Below are positions 35,955 through 44,223 of a stretch of DNA of 64,000 nt, piece after piece. Made by a program: the position numbers and the translations under genes. This DNA is from Microcoleus vaginatus HSN003 (GTDB lineage Bacteria; Cyanobacteriota; Cyanobacteriia; Cyanobacteriales; Microcoleaceae), in the NCBI RefSeq assembly GCF_022701255.1, contig NZ_CP031705.1:3341001-3405000 (forward strand). Reading direction: 5' to 3'. Numbering within the stretch: position 1 is the stretch's first letter; each line of letters opens with the position of its first letter. The notes under the pieces were generated by a model that worked only from the letters and a program-made list of their open reading frames with translations, made no database searches and was not told the DNA's origin.

Positions 35955-37070
35955 TTACCAATCTGTCAGCAACCTTGCTTTCCGCAAAATAAATGTTAGA
36001 ACAGTTTCTTCGCCGGTAATAATATCGGCTCTACCTTCCATTCCCGATTGAATCGAATACTGGCGGGGGACATTAGCCGGGGGTTTTCCGAAGAATTGAC
36101 CGTTGGCGGATTCGAGTTTGGTTAAATAAGTTTGTTCAGGCTTAATTGCCACTTCGTAATAAGCTGTACCTAAATTATTAGCGGGATTTTGAGTGGCGAT
36201 CGCATCTGGGGCGATTTCGCTGACAGTTCCTTTTAATGTGCCGTAATCGGGGAAAGGCAAAGCAGAAATCCTGATCTGTACCGGTTGGCCGATTTGGATG
36301 CGGGCGATGTCTTGGGATGTCACCTTGGCTTTGACTACCAGGGGTACGTCGCTGGGGACGATTTGGGCGATCGCGCTGTTGGCTTGTACGGTTTGACCAG
36401 TATTTCGTACTTCCAATCTGAGAATTGTACCATCAGCCGGCGCGCGGATCACGCTATTTTCGAGTTTTAAGTCAATTTGATTTAGTTGTTTTTTAGCTTG
36501 AATCAATTGTTGTTGAATTGACGATCGCTTAACGAGCAAAACCCGCCGACTTCGGCCCAGTCTCTCAGCGACATCTGGTAGCGATGTGGCGAATTTTACT
36601 AAAGCGGATTCGATTAATTCCTGTTGGGCGGAAGTTTCACTTTGGATGCTTTTAAATTGGGCGCTGGCCAAAATTTGATTTTCTAAGTCGCGCAGTTGCT
36701 GGGTGATTTGCTGTGCTGCTGTTTGAGACTGATTAATTATTTCTTGTAACTGCTGTTGTTGAGCACCCAAACGCGAAGCGTCTACAACGGCGATCGCATC
36801 TCCTTCTTTTACTGTCTGATTCTCGCTGACAGCAATGCTTTCGACGGTTCCTTCGGTTGCTGCTTGCACGACGCGCACTTCTCCCGCCGGACGGACGATC
36901 GCGTCTGCTTTGACTGTAGCGCTGTATTTGGTGACGCTAGCGAGGGCGATCGCCCCGCCAAAGGTCGCCACCATCAAAATGCCCCCCAAAGTCGTCCAGC
37001 GGCTGACTGGGGGCAAAAACTGGTCGTTATCAAAGGTTTCAGCGGGTGGGGCTTCGGGAGTGAGAGACAT
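35955..37070 (-). CDS. HlyD-family periplasmic adaptor of a peptide exporter
   Basis: The ATG at 37070 gives a 371-residue protein with a short cytoplasmic tail, one membrane segment (about residues 25-45, WTTLGGILMVATFGGAIALA), a biotinyl-lipoyl-like first half (IVRPAGEVRVVQAATEGTVE), a long coiled coil (about 90-200) and the return lipoyl half (IRAPADGTILRLEVRNTGQTV), then a beta-barrel region. This is the membrane fusion subunit that links an inner-membrane ABC transporter to an outer-membrane channel. It is divergent from a double-glycine peptide gene and 1 kb from a C39-peptidase ABC transporter, so together they should form a type I-like peptide export system. A TolC-like partner is not in the window. 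An ATG 38 codons upstream is less likely. Confidence 0.9.
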   Translation of the reverse strand: MSLTPEAPPAETFDNDQFLPPVSRWTTLGGILMVATFGGAIALASVTKYSATVKADAIVRPAGEVRVVQAATEGTVESIAVSENQTVKEGDAIAVVDASRLGAQQQQLQEIINQSQTAAQQITQQLRDLENQILASAQFKSIQSETSAQQELIESALVKFATSLPDVAERLGRSRRVLLVKRSSIQQQLIQAKKQLNQIDLKLENSVIRAPADGTILRLEVRNTGQTVQANSAIAQIVPSDVPLVVKAKVTSQDIARIQIGQPVQIRISALPFPDYGTLKGTVSEIAPDAIATQNPANNLGTAYYEVAIKPEQTYLTKLESANGQFFGKPPANVPRQYSIQSGMEGRADIITGEETVLTFILRKARLLTDW

Positions 37071-37408
37071 GGCGGCTGGGGGAGAGGGGAATAGTTTTGA
37101 GTGTTGAGTTTTGAGTTCGCACAGAGGGAGAGATCGATCGCTGATTTCTTTTGTCACTTTTATTATCAGCTTTCCGGAAACCAAGAATAGGTTTAGAAGT
37201 CTAAATCAAAATTCACAGGCTCAACGTAAAAATCCGCACAGCTTTGCCGTTGTCACCCACAAACTTCGCCAAATATCAAGACGAGTGAAGCCAGCGGCCT
37301 ACAGTCAGGAAAATATGGGGTTTTTGCAATGACTTTTGGCGCTGTTGCCGGGTTTTTACTCTATGCGTAGGTAGTAAGTAAGTACATAGGTATTAATAGG
37401 AGTTTTTT

Positions 37409-37633
37409 ATGTCAGAAAATCAACCAAATTCACTCTTCATGGAACTAACCGATGGAGAATCTGTTACTGTCAGTGGTGGCAGCATTACCAGCGGTGTTAG
37501 CGGCGCTAACAGCAATAGCGAGGCTGATAACAGCAGCCGCCCTGGCCTCACTCTGCTGTTTTTCCTGCCGCAACCCAGTCAGTTTTATCTGTACAATCCG
37601 AACGAGCGCCCTTACAAAACCGTAGTAGTTTAG
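37409..37633 (+). CDS. Double-glycine leader peptide (bacteriocin/RiPP-like precursor)
   Basis: This 74-residue peptide has a leader ending in the Gly-Gly pair at residues 23-24 (SLFMELTDGESVTVSGG), with the L-x-x-x-L-T-x-x-E...V-S-G-G pattern cut by C39 peptidases. The 50-residue remainder begins SITSGVSGANSNSEADNSSR and continues GLTLLFFLPQPSQFYLYNPN to a YKTVVV end; it has no Cys. A good ribosome binding site, AGGAG, lies 6 nt before the ATG. A C39-domain ABC transporter and an HlyD adaptor are adjacent. No lanthipeptide synthetase or other modifying enzyme is visible nearby, so the product may be unmodified or modified in trans. Target and activity are unknown. Confidence 0.75.
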   Translation: MSENQPNSLFMELTDGESVTVSGGSITSGVSGANSNSEADNSSRPGLTLLFFLPQPSQFYLYNPNERPYKTVVV

Positions 37634-37802
37634 ATAGCTGACTCAAGTTGTGCGATCGGCTAATTTTTTTAAATTTATCCGTAATATTCCTGGACTCGCA
37701 CAGCACTACCAGAAGTATGGGTCACTATTTAAACGAGGCTATAGAAATTAGATAAGATTTCTCGTTCACCTTCAATTTTATTAAGTTAAACGGAGTTTTA
37801 TC

Positions 37803-37976
37803 ATGAAATAAACAAACGACAATTCACTGTATTCTGCACTCACTTCTGAAGAATGAGCTAGCGTCAACGACGGTCACTATTATTCTAATCAATACAACTG
37901 TTACCGTCCGACGTGTCACGTCGTGTACCGCCGGAATTGCGACGGATTCTTCAGAGTAGTGTACCGCTACTGGTAA
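37803..37976 (+). pseudogene. Second double-glycine-type precursor gene with two in-frame stop codons
   Basis: A ribosome binding site GGAG, 7 nt before the ATG at 37803, mimics that of the first peptide gene. The frame reads MK-stop-TNDNSLYSALTSEE-stop-ASVNDG, then a 33-residue core starting HYYSNQYNCYRPTCHVVYRR and ending RYW before a normal TAA. The 24 leader positions align without gaps with the first peptide (NSL, LT, E, V, final G shared). The stops are TAA at codon 3 and TGA at codon 18; the core is intact, with three Cys and seven Tyr. The gene looks recently inactivated, or the sequence has errors. Final residues are Asp-Gly rather than Gly-Gly. Confidence 0.65.
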
Positions 37977-38019
37977 AGTTGAGTGCTGTCTATTGAGATT
38001 GATCGATCCGAATCAATCA

Positions 38020-38048
38020 AGCACCCATAAGTTTATGGGTGCTTTGTT
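38020..38048 (+). terminator. Intrinsic terminator after the precursor peptides
   Basis: AGCACCCATAA and TTATGGGTGCT are perfect complements around GT, followed by TTGTTCT. It separates the precursor genes from the transporter gene, so precursor mRNA can be made in excess of transporter mRNA. Confidence 0.8.
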
Positions 38049-38110
38049 CTGATTGGCTAGTCGGTGAGGGGTAATGTTCATTAGGCTCTACTCATTATTC
38101 ATTGTGCCAA

Positions 38111-40321
38111 ATGTTAAAGAACATTCCTTTTATCCGAGAAATGCCTTTTTTCGGACAGGTAAACAGGTTGATGAAATATCAGGTTGTTCTCCAGCAAAGC
38201 GAAGAAGATTGCGGTGCAGCTTGTCTGGCTTCGATCGCCAAATTTTACGGACTAAATTTTACAATTAGTCGCTTGCGAGAATTTGTCGGCACCGGCCAAC
38301 AAGGGACGACTTTACTAGGTTTGAAACAAGGAGCTGAGGCGATCGGCTTTAATGCTCGATCGGTGCGAGCAGCCGCTGCAATTTTAGACCAAATTGAGCA
38401 AGCGCCTTTACCGGCAATTATTCACTGGAACGGCTATCACTGGGCTGTTTTGTACGGTAAACAGGGCAACAAATATGCGATCGGCGATCCGGCTGTCGGT
38501 ATGCGCTATGTTTCTAAAGCAGAATTAGCAGCAGCTTGGACAGATTGGCTGTGCTTGCTAGTAGAACCCGATGCGGAGCGGTTTTTTGCGGCCGCAGAGG
38601 GCCAACCGCCCGCCAATTCCTTACAAAAATGGATGCGCCGGATTGGGATTTACCGCCCGATTCTAATGGAAGCATTTTTGCTGAATGTGGTGTTGGGTTT
38701 GCTGTCGATTTCTTCGCCTTTTCTCGTTCAACTGCTCACCGACGACATTCTGGTGCGGGGCGACAGACAACTTTTGGCGAGTGTGGCGATCGCAGTTATA
38801 GTTATGAACCTTTTTAGCAGCAGTTTAGGATTAGTACAGTCGAACTTAATTGCTCAGTTTTCCCAGCGTTTAGAGTTAGGATTGGTGATGGAGTTCGCGC
38901 GCAAATTTCTGCGATTGCCTTTGAGTTTTTACGAAACCAGACGCAGCGGCGAAATCGTCAGTAGATTACAAGATATCCAAGAAATAAATAAATTAGTTTC
39001 TCAAGTCGCTATCAGCTTGCCTAGTCAATTTTTTATCGCTGTAGTTTCTTTTACTTTTATGCTATTTTACAGCAAAGAACTGACGCTAGCCGCTACAGTG
39101 ATTGCTCTGTTAATGACTGCATCTACAGTGGTATTTTTGCCCGCATTGCAGCAAAAAACGCGCAGTTTATTTGTGTTAGAAGCCGAAACTCAAGGCGTTT
39201 TAGTAGAAACTTTTAAAGGCGCGCTGACTGTCAAAACTACTAGCAGCGGTCAGCAACTTTGGGAAGAATTTCAAACCCGCTTCGGTCGGTTAGCAAATAT
39301 CACTTTCCGCACTACACAAATTGGCATACTCAACAATATATTTTCCGGGTTTATTGCCTCGGCGGGCAGCATTAGCCTGCTGTGGTTGGGCAGCGGTTTG
39401 GTGATTGACAAGGTATTGAGTATCGGCCAATTGCTAGCGTTTATTAGCATGAATCAAAACGTTACTACTTGGGTGACTTCCTTAGTCGGATTTTCGGATG
39501 AAATAACTCGCGTCCAGACAGCAACTCAACGGCTTTCGGAAGTTATCGATGCTGAACCGGAAACAAAAAATGATAGTAATAAACCTTTTGTAACTATTCA
39601 GGATCGCGAGGGTATTGTTTGCAAGGGTGTTAGTTTTCACTACCCCGGCAGACTTGACTTGCTGGAAAATTTTTCGGTGACGTTTCCCGGCGGTCAAGCA
39701 ATTGCTTTAATCGGCTCTTCTGGCTGCGGAAAAAGTACGTTGGCAAAAGTAATTGCTGGTCTGTACCCGCTGCAATCTGGTAATATTAAAATAGGCGGTT
39801 ACAACTTGCAGGATTTGTCTCTTGACAGTCTCAGACAGCAGGTGGTTCTTGTTCCTCAAGAAGCGCATTTTTGGAGCCGTTCGATTCTCGAAAATTTTCG
39901 TTTGGGGAGCCCAGATATCAGCTTTGAACAGATTGTGAAAGCGTGTAAAATTGCGGGGGCGGATGAATTTATCAGCCAATTGCCGGATAAATATCAAACT
40001 GTTTTAGGGGAGTTTGGAGCAAATATTTCTGGCGGACAAAGACAAAGATTGGCGATCGCCCGCGCCATTCTCAACAACCCGCCCGTATTGATTTTAGACG
40101 AATCTACCGCAGGGCTTGACCCCGCAAGCGAAGCGGAAGTTTTAGAACAATTGTTGATGTACCGGCACGGGAAAACGACGATTTTTATCAGTCACAGGCC
40201 GCGAGTGATCGATCGCGCCGATTGGATTATCATGTTAGAACGCGGTCGCTTGAAAATGCAAGGCTCGGCTGCAAAATTGCGATCGATTCCAGGAGACCAT
40301 TTAGAGTTTTTGCATCCTTAA
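38111..40321 (+). CDS. Peptidase-containing ABC transporter (C39, PCAT/LanT type)
   Basis: This protein of about 736 residues has three domains in order. First is an N-terminal C39 cysteine peptidase: QSEEDCGAACLASIAKFYG with the catalytic Cys, AIIHWNGYHWAVLYG with the His, and YAIGDPAVG with the Asp. Next are six membrane helices (about 165-450) of an ABC exporter. Last is an ATPase domain with Walker A GSSGCGKST, signature ISGGQRQRLAIARAI, Walker B VLILDEST and the H-loop FISHRP. It should cut Gly-Gly leaders in the cytoplasm and export the core through the inner membrane. A TTG three codons upstream (38102) is an alternative start. All catalytic residues are present. Confidence 0.95.
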   Translation: MLKNIPFIREMPFFGQVNRLMKYQVVLQQSEEDCGAACLASIAKFYGLNFTISRLREFVGTGQQGTTLLGLKQGAEAIGFNARSVRAAAAILDQIEQAPLPAIIHWNGYHWAVLYGKQGNKYAIGDPAVGMRYVSKAELAAAWTDWLCLLVEPDAERFFAAAEGQPPANSLQKWMRRIGIYRPILMEAFLLNVVLGLLSISSPFLVQLLTDDILVRGDRQLLASVAIAVIVMNLFSSSLGLVQSNLIAQFSQRLELGLVMEFARKFLRLPLSFYETRRSGEIVSRLQDIQEINKLVSQVAISLPSQFFIAVVSFTFMLFYSKELTLAATVIALLMTASTVVFLPALQQKTRSLFVLEAETQGVLVETFKGALTVKTTSSGQQLWEEFQTRFGRLANITFRTTQIGILNNIFSGFIASAGSISLLWLGSGLVIDKVLSIGQLLAFISMNQNVTTWVTSLVGFSDEITRVQTATQRLSEVIDAEPETKNDSNKPFVTIQDREGIVCKGVSFHYPGRLDLLENFSVTFPGGQAIALIGSSGCGKSTLAKVIAGLYPLQSGNIKIGGYNLQDLSLDSLRQQVVLVPQEAHFWSRSILENFRLGSPDISFEQIVKACKIAGADEFISQLPDKYQTVLGEFGANISGGQRQRLAIARAILNNPPVLILDESTAGLDPASEAEVLEQLLMYRHGKTTIFISHRPRVIDRADWIIMLERGRLKMQGSAAKLRSIPGDHLEFLHP

Positions 40322-40338
40322 ACAAGTGAGAACTTATT

Positions 40339-40371
40339 AAATCCCCGACTTCTTGAAGAAGTCGGGGATTT
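40339..40371. terminator. Bidirectional terminator between transporter and kinase
   Basis: AAATCCCCGACTTCTT and AAGAAGTCGGGGATTT form a nearly perfect palindrome with A/T tails on both sides. It sits 18 nt past the transporter stop and can also serve the convergent kinase gene. Confidence 0.75.
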
Positions 40372-40491
40372 GAGTATTCTGTTGTCCTCAATCAATCTGA
40401 CATATACCATTGTGTAATCCAGTCCTCCACCTCACCCGTGCGAGGATTACGCACACAGATTGCTTGAGTCATGGGATTAAACTCTGCCTTC

Positions 40492-41745
40492 CTATGGCAT
40501 TATCCTTTCAGCAAACCGATATTCTTTGCCTTCCTTAAAGGCGGTAAAACTTTGCCCGTCAGGGCTAAACATTACAGAGAAACTCTCTGTACCACCCCCT
40601 GGGTACACAATGTGAACTTCAATTGATCGTGCCCTAACATTGCTTTTTCTCCAAACACCCCCCCACAAATTACTTGCACTCACAGTTCCGTCGGCGGAAA
40701 ATCTCCAGGGAACTGGATGGTAAAATCCAGGTTCTTCCCCCACTCGCCACAGGGTGTTGTTCACCATGGAAAATATTTCGTCTGTGTATCTAGTCATAGG
40801 AGCTTGTTGAGCCACAATCAGTGTTCCAAGCGATCCCATGATTCCAAAAATGACTAGGCTGCCAAATATAACCTTTGTTGGTTTGGAATTTGTGAAATTC
40901 AACGCTTTTCCCAGGATACCGTTTTCACGACCAATGTCAATTGGCTGAAGTTCCTTCAACGCAATAGCGGCATTAGGATAGCGGGTTTTAATGCTGGTAG
41001 ATACCATTTTCTCTAGCCAGTTAACAAACTGATTATTCAATCTAGGTAGCTTCTTTTTAAATTGAATCTGACTATGCTCATCGAGTAAATTTCCAATCTC
41101 CGTTGATTTTGTTTTTGTCAATAAACAAATTAGTGTCATTCCTAAACTATAGAGATCGGATGATTCTGTCAGTTCACGATTGAATAGTTGTTCTGGTGGC
41201 ATAAATCCCATTGTGCCTTTAACAACACTGCTAACTGTTGTATCGTCACTTGTGCGGGCAAAGCCAAAGTCTATGAGATAAGCTGCGATCTGTCGTGAAC
41301 GATTAACCAGAATATTTTCTGGCTTAATATCTCTATGTACAATAGAGGGAGAGTGCTGCTGTAAATAGACAATAATATTCAATATCTCAATAGCAATTTG
41401 CTTAATTTCCTGTGGTTCAAAATGTTGAGACTGAGACAAAGGAACAGCTCTTTTGTATTCCTGAATTAAGCAAAAGCCGTTCGCAGTTTCAAATGAATTA
41501 AGATATAGGGGGATGTTAGGATGATTAAGTGATTTTAAGATATTAAGTTCTGCTTGATAAGCATGATACCCAGCCCAAGAGGTTGTGCTGGCTGCAAATT
41601 GAAATTGCTTGATCGCAACAGCTTTTTGATCTTTTATTTGAATGGCTTTGTAAGTAACTCGACCTCCAGAGCGATTTTCCCCTAGAACTCGGTCAACCTG
41701 ATATCCTTGAGAACTAAAGTCTGGATACTCATTTGTTGATTGCAT
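40492..41745 (-). CDS. Membrane-bound serine/threonine protein kinase
   Basis: Residues 12-270 are a Hanks-type kinase: glycine-rich loop LGENRSGGRVTYKA, VAIKQF (catalytic Lys), IVHRDIKPENILVN, the DFG motif as IDFGFAR, and GTMGFMPPEQL. A membrane segment follows (about 295-320, VIFGSLVIFGIMGSLGTLIV), with an extracytoplasmic C-terminal domain of about 95 residues (WRVGEEPGFYHPVPWRFSADG) that may sense ligand. Such kinases are common in filamentous cyanobacteria. The gene converges on the peptide transporter; nothing in the sequence ties its regulation to that locus. The substrate is unknown. Confidence 0.92.
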   Translation of the reverse strand: MQSTNEYPDFSSQGYQVDRVLGENRSGGRVTYKAIQIKDQKAVAIKQFQFAASTTSWAGYHAYQAELNILKSLNHPNIPLYLNSFETANGFCLIQEYKRAVPLSQSQHFEPQEIKQIAIEILNIIVYLQQHSPSIVHRDIKPENILVNRSRQIAAYLIDFGFARTSDDTTVSSVVKGTMGFMPPEQLFNRELTESSDLYSLGMTLICLLTKTKSTEIGNLLDEHSQIQFKKKLPRLNNQFVNWLEKMVSTSIKTRYPNAAIALKELQPIDIGRENGILGKALNFTNSKPTKVIFGSLVIFGIMGSLGTLIVAQQAPMTRYTDEIFSMVNNTLWRVGEEPGFYHPVPWRFSADGTVSASNLWGGVWRKSNVRARSIEVHIVYPGGGTESFSVMFSPDGQSFTAFKEGKEYRFAERIMP

Positions 41746-41788
41746 ATCTATAAAAGTAGGGTAGTATTATGATGGCACACTTGAATTT

Positions 41789-42030
41789 TCAGATGCTTTC
41801 ACGATTCAGCGTAGTCGAACCAAAATCATTCGCCTCCATCCCCAACTCCATTTCCAGCATTGTAATGATTTTTGCCAGCAGCCGATTGACGAGTTCGTGA
41901 GGTTCTCCTGGCATCCCGATCTCCACTACTCCCTGGTCATAGGCAATGCGAGTTGGGCGATTATCTCCCAAGTCTTGCAGCAAGGCTTCATAGGTTTTCC
42001 AGGTTAGCCCTGAAACGATCGTGGCACTAC
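41789..42030 (-). pseudogene. Truncated Uma2 family gene
   Basis: The leftward frame encodes TIVSGLTWKTYEALLQDLGD, then IAYDQGVVEIGMPGEPHELV and FGSTTLNRESI before a stop. This is the N-terminal half of a Uma2 (DUF820) protein. The second half, with the PD...E-x-V core, is missing, and no proper N-terminal start is seen. It is probably a decayed copy, unlike the intact Uma2 gene near 33 kb. Confidence 0.65.
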
Positions 42031-42406
42031 CAGGAGTCCACGATCACTGGGGGCATGGATTAGCTCTCTAGCGGATGATACTTCTGTTTCTGAGGTACTC
42101 GCATTATAGTGTTAATCTGTAGGGTGCGGATCTGCGAAATATTGGTGGATAAAACTTAAAGATTGACGGGTGGCGACGCACCTTACACGGGCGATCGCAA
42201 GATTGTGTGTACCACATCTACATGGAATATGCTATAGCCTTTCTCAGAAAGATGAGGCCCTATAGGGTATAGGGCATAGGGCATACCTCACTTTTTTGAG
42301 AACCGCTGGAGTTCTTTTGCGATGATTATGGGATATTTGGTTTTACCTTTTTTAATTCGCCAACAGTTTCTTGAAATCGCCTGGTATCTAATGACTAATA
42401 ACTTCT
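42031..42406. other. Gene-free stretch containing a small MITE
   Basis: Between the Uma2 remnant and the Fur-family gene. It contains the IS630-related miniature element listed next. The leftward frame at 42288-42560 overlaps the Fur-type gene in another frame and has no protein character. Confidence 0.5.
42233..42306. mobile_element. Miniature element with IS630-type ends (MITE)
   Basis: The left end TATAGCCTTTCTCAGAAAGATGAGG is the same as the terminal repeat of the IS630 copies at 53.5-62.4 kb. The right end ATACCTCACTTTTTTGAGAACC is its diverged inverted complement. Only about 25 bp of low-complexity sequence (TATAGGGCATAGGGC) lies between. It encodes nothing and would have depended on an IS630 transposase supplied in trans. 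Confidence 0.7.
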
Positions 42407-42799
42407 CTAAGATTCTTGAGCCAAAGTACATCGATCGCACAATCCGAAAAACTCTAAAGTGTGATAATAAATTTTGAAAGAATGAGATTGTTGTAGTTGG
42501 CTTTCTAAGTGGTGGACGGGGCATTCGTCGATCGTAATTGACGCGCCACATTCCAGACAAGTTAAGTGATGTTGATCTTGGTGGGCGGCACCGTACAGAG
42601 ACTCGCCACTAGCAAGCGTTCTGACGTGAACGAACCCCTCTCGCTTTAAACCGTCGAGCGAGCGGTAAACGGTTGCTAGGCCCATGCTTTGGTCGCTGTT
42701 ACGCAGTTCTAAGTAGATATCTTGTGCTGAGAGCGCTCGATTCAGGACTTTGAGCAAGTTTAAAATACGCTCCTGACTGCGGGTGCGGTTGGTTCTCAT
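42407..42799 (-). CDS. Fur-family metal regulator, Zur (FurB)-like
   Basis: This 130-residue protein has the Fur winged-helix domain (RILNLLKVLNRALSAQDIYLELR, GLATVYRSLDGLKREGFVHV) and the metal-binding C-terminal half with HQDQHHLTCLECG and a second Cys pair CDRC that hold a structural zinc. The start RTRSQERILNLL and the phrase SLYGAAHQDQHHLTCLECGASITIDECPVH are like cyanobacterial FurB/Zur, a zinc-responsive repressor, rather than FurA. It is slightly short at the N-terminus but complete in domains. It is divergent from purS, sharing a 143-bp intergenic region. No operator palindrome is certain. Confidence 0.85.
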   Translation of the reverse strand: MRTNRTRSQERILNLLKVLNRALSAQDIYLELRNSDQSMGLATVYRSLDGLKREGFVHVRTLASGESLYGAAHQDQHHLTCLECGASITIDECPVHHLESQLQQSHSFKIYYHTLEFFGLCDRCTLAQES

Positions 42800-42942
42800 A
42801 ATTTTTTTGTGTAATCTGCTAGAGTCAAATCTGTCCCTATTTCTAGGCTATCTTACTTGGGCTAACCGAATGGCGATCGGCGCGCAGCTCGGTTGTAGAA
42901 TACAATGGGGCTAACTTTCACATCACCTACCGCAACATTCCC

Positions 42943-43227
42943 GTGACTCAGAAATATCTTGCCCAAATCTATGTTACCCTCCGCCCTTCTGTTTTAGATC
43001 CCGCGGGCACTGCCGTACAGTCTGGTTTGCAACACATGGGATACGACAATGTTGAGCGTGTGCGAATCGGGAAGTACGTTGAATTGACGGTGACTGCTGC
43101 TGCTGAGTCGGAAGCCCGCGAACAACTCGATCGCGTTTGCGACCAACTTTTGGCCAATCCAGTGATTGAAAATTATCGCTTTGATTTGACTGAAATTCCT
43201 GTTGCTGTGGAGACAGCGGCGGCATAA
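42943..43227 (+). CDS. purS: Phosphoribosylformylglycinamidine synthase subunit PurS
   Basis: This 94-residue protein starts with GTG. It has the PurS pattern: YLAQIYVTLRPSVLDPAGTAVQSGLQHMGYDNV followed by RIGKYVELTV and QLLANPVIENYRFDL. PurS bridges PurL and PurQ in the complex that turns FGAR into FGAM in purine synthesis. purQ follows on the same strand after a 270-bp repeat-rich gap. purL is not in the window. Confidence 0.95.
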   Translation: MTQKYLAQIYVTLRPSVLDPAGTAVQSGLQHMGYDNVERVRIGKYVELTVTAAAESEAREQLDRVCDQLLANPVIENYRFDLTEIPVAVETAAA

Positions 43228-43246
43228 ATTCGATCGTCCCTAGCTC

Positions 43247-43370
43247 TTCGATCCCCCCTAACCCCCCTTAATAAGGGGGAGATAAGAGGTTCTCAAAGTC
43301 TCTGTTAACAATACAAGAACTAGAACGACTCAAAGTCCCCCTTTTTAAGGGGGATTTAGGGGGATCGAGA
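43247..43370. repeat. C-rich inverted-repeat element between purS and purQ
   Basis: TTCGATCCCCCCTAACCCCC and TTTAGGGGGATCGAGA are imperfect inverted ends, each paired with an inner CCCTTA/TAAGGG arm, around about 75 nt. It is of the cyanobacterial CCCCCTTAAAAAG type. Pyrimidine heptamers (CTTCCTT) follow at 43425-43492. Confidence 0.7.
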
Positions 43371-43497
43371 CTTCGATACAAGGGAGAAAAACATAAGATT
43401 TTAGTCTTATGTTGACACCTCTTCCTTCTTCCTGACATCCGTTACATCCGTTACATAATCCGTTGCCGAACTTCCTTCTTCCTTCTTCCTTAAGCTT

Positions 43498-44199
43498 ATG
43501 AAATTTGGAGTTATTGTTTTTCCGGGTTCAAATTGCGATCGCGATGTGGTGTGGGTGACTCAAGGGTTACTCCACCAACCGACGCGGATGATTTGGCACG
43601 AAGATACCGATATTTCGGATATTGATATCATTGTAATTCCCGGCGGTTTCAGTTACGGAGATTATTTGCGGTGCGGCGCGATCGCCCGTTTTTCTCCGGC
43701 GATGCGGGCTACTGCGGAACACGCGAAACAAGGAAAGCTTGTATTAGGCATCTGCAACGGTTTTCAGGTGTTAACTGAAGCTGGTTTATTGCCCGGGGCT
43801 CTGGTGCGGAATGCGGGATTGAATTTTATTTGCGATCGCGCTTCTTTGAAAGTCGAGCGCGGTAATACTCGTTGGACTGCGGCTTATACTTCGGGTGAAA
43901 TCATTGATTTGCCGATCGCCCACGGGGAAGGCAGTTATTATGCCGATGCCGATACTTTAGCAGAGTTAGAGGAGCACAAGCAAGTGCTGTTTCGCTACTG
44001 CACAGAGGCGGGCAAAATTAGCGATGCTGGCAATCCCAACGGTTCGTTAAATAATATTGCCGGCATTTGCAATCGCCAAGGCAATGTATTAGGAATGATG
44101 CCGCATCCTGAGAGGGCTTCCGATCCGATGTTGGGCGAAACTGATGGGGTGAAATTGTTTCAAGGGTTGTTAATGGCAAGTGTTGCTGCTGTTTTGTAG
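43498..44199 (+). CDS. purQ: Phosphoribosylformylglycinamidine synthase, glutaminase subunit PurQ
   Basis: This 233-residue class I glutamine amidotransferase supplies ammonia for FGAM synthesis. It begins MKFGVIVFPGSNCDRDVVWV and has the nucleophile Cys in LGICNGFQVLTEAGLLPGAL and the His-Glu pair in MMPHPERASDP. The conserved PGGFSYGDYLRCGAIARFSP is present. The length is standard for separate PurQ. It is separated from purS by repeats only, so co-transcription is plausible. Confidence 0.97.
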   Translation: MKFGVIVFPGSNCDRDVVWVTQGLLHQPTRMIWHEDTDISDIDIIVIPGGFSYGDYLRCGAIARFSPAMRATAEHAKQGKLVLGICNGFQVLTEAGLLPGALVRNAGLNFICDRASLKVERGNTRWTAAYTSGEIIDLPIAHGEGSYYADADTLAELEEHKQVLFRYCTEAGKISDAGNPNGSLNNIAGICNRQGNVLGMMPHPERASDPMLGETDGVKLFQGLLMASVAAVL

Positions 44200-44223
44200 T
44201 TGATATTTGTCTCTGATTTTATG

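Noticed and set aside
37803..37976. Stop-codon recoding (selenocysteine or reassigned TGA/TAA) in the second precursor
   Set aside because: Both TAA and TGA would need recoding, no SECIS-like hairpin follows the TGA, and neighbouring genes use both codons as stops.
42288..42560. Leftward 90-codon frame
   Set aside because: It overlaps the Fur-type gene in a different frame and includes MITE sequence.
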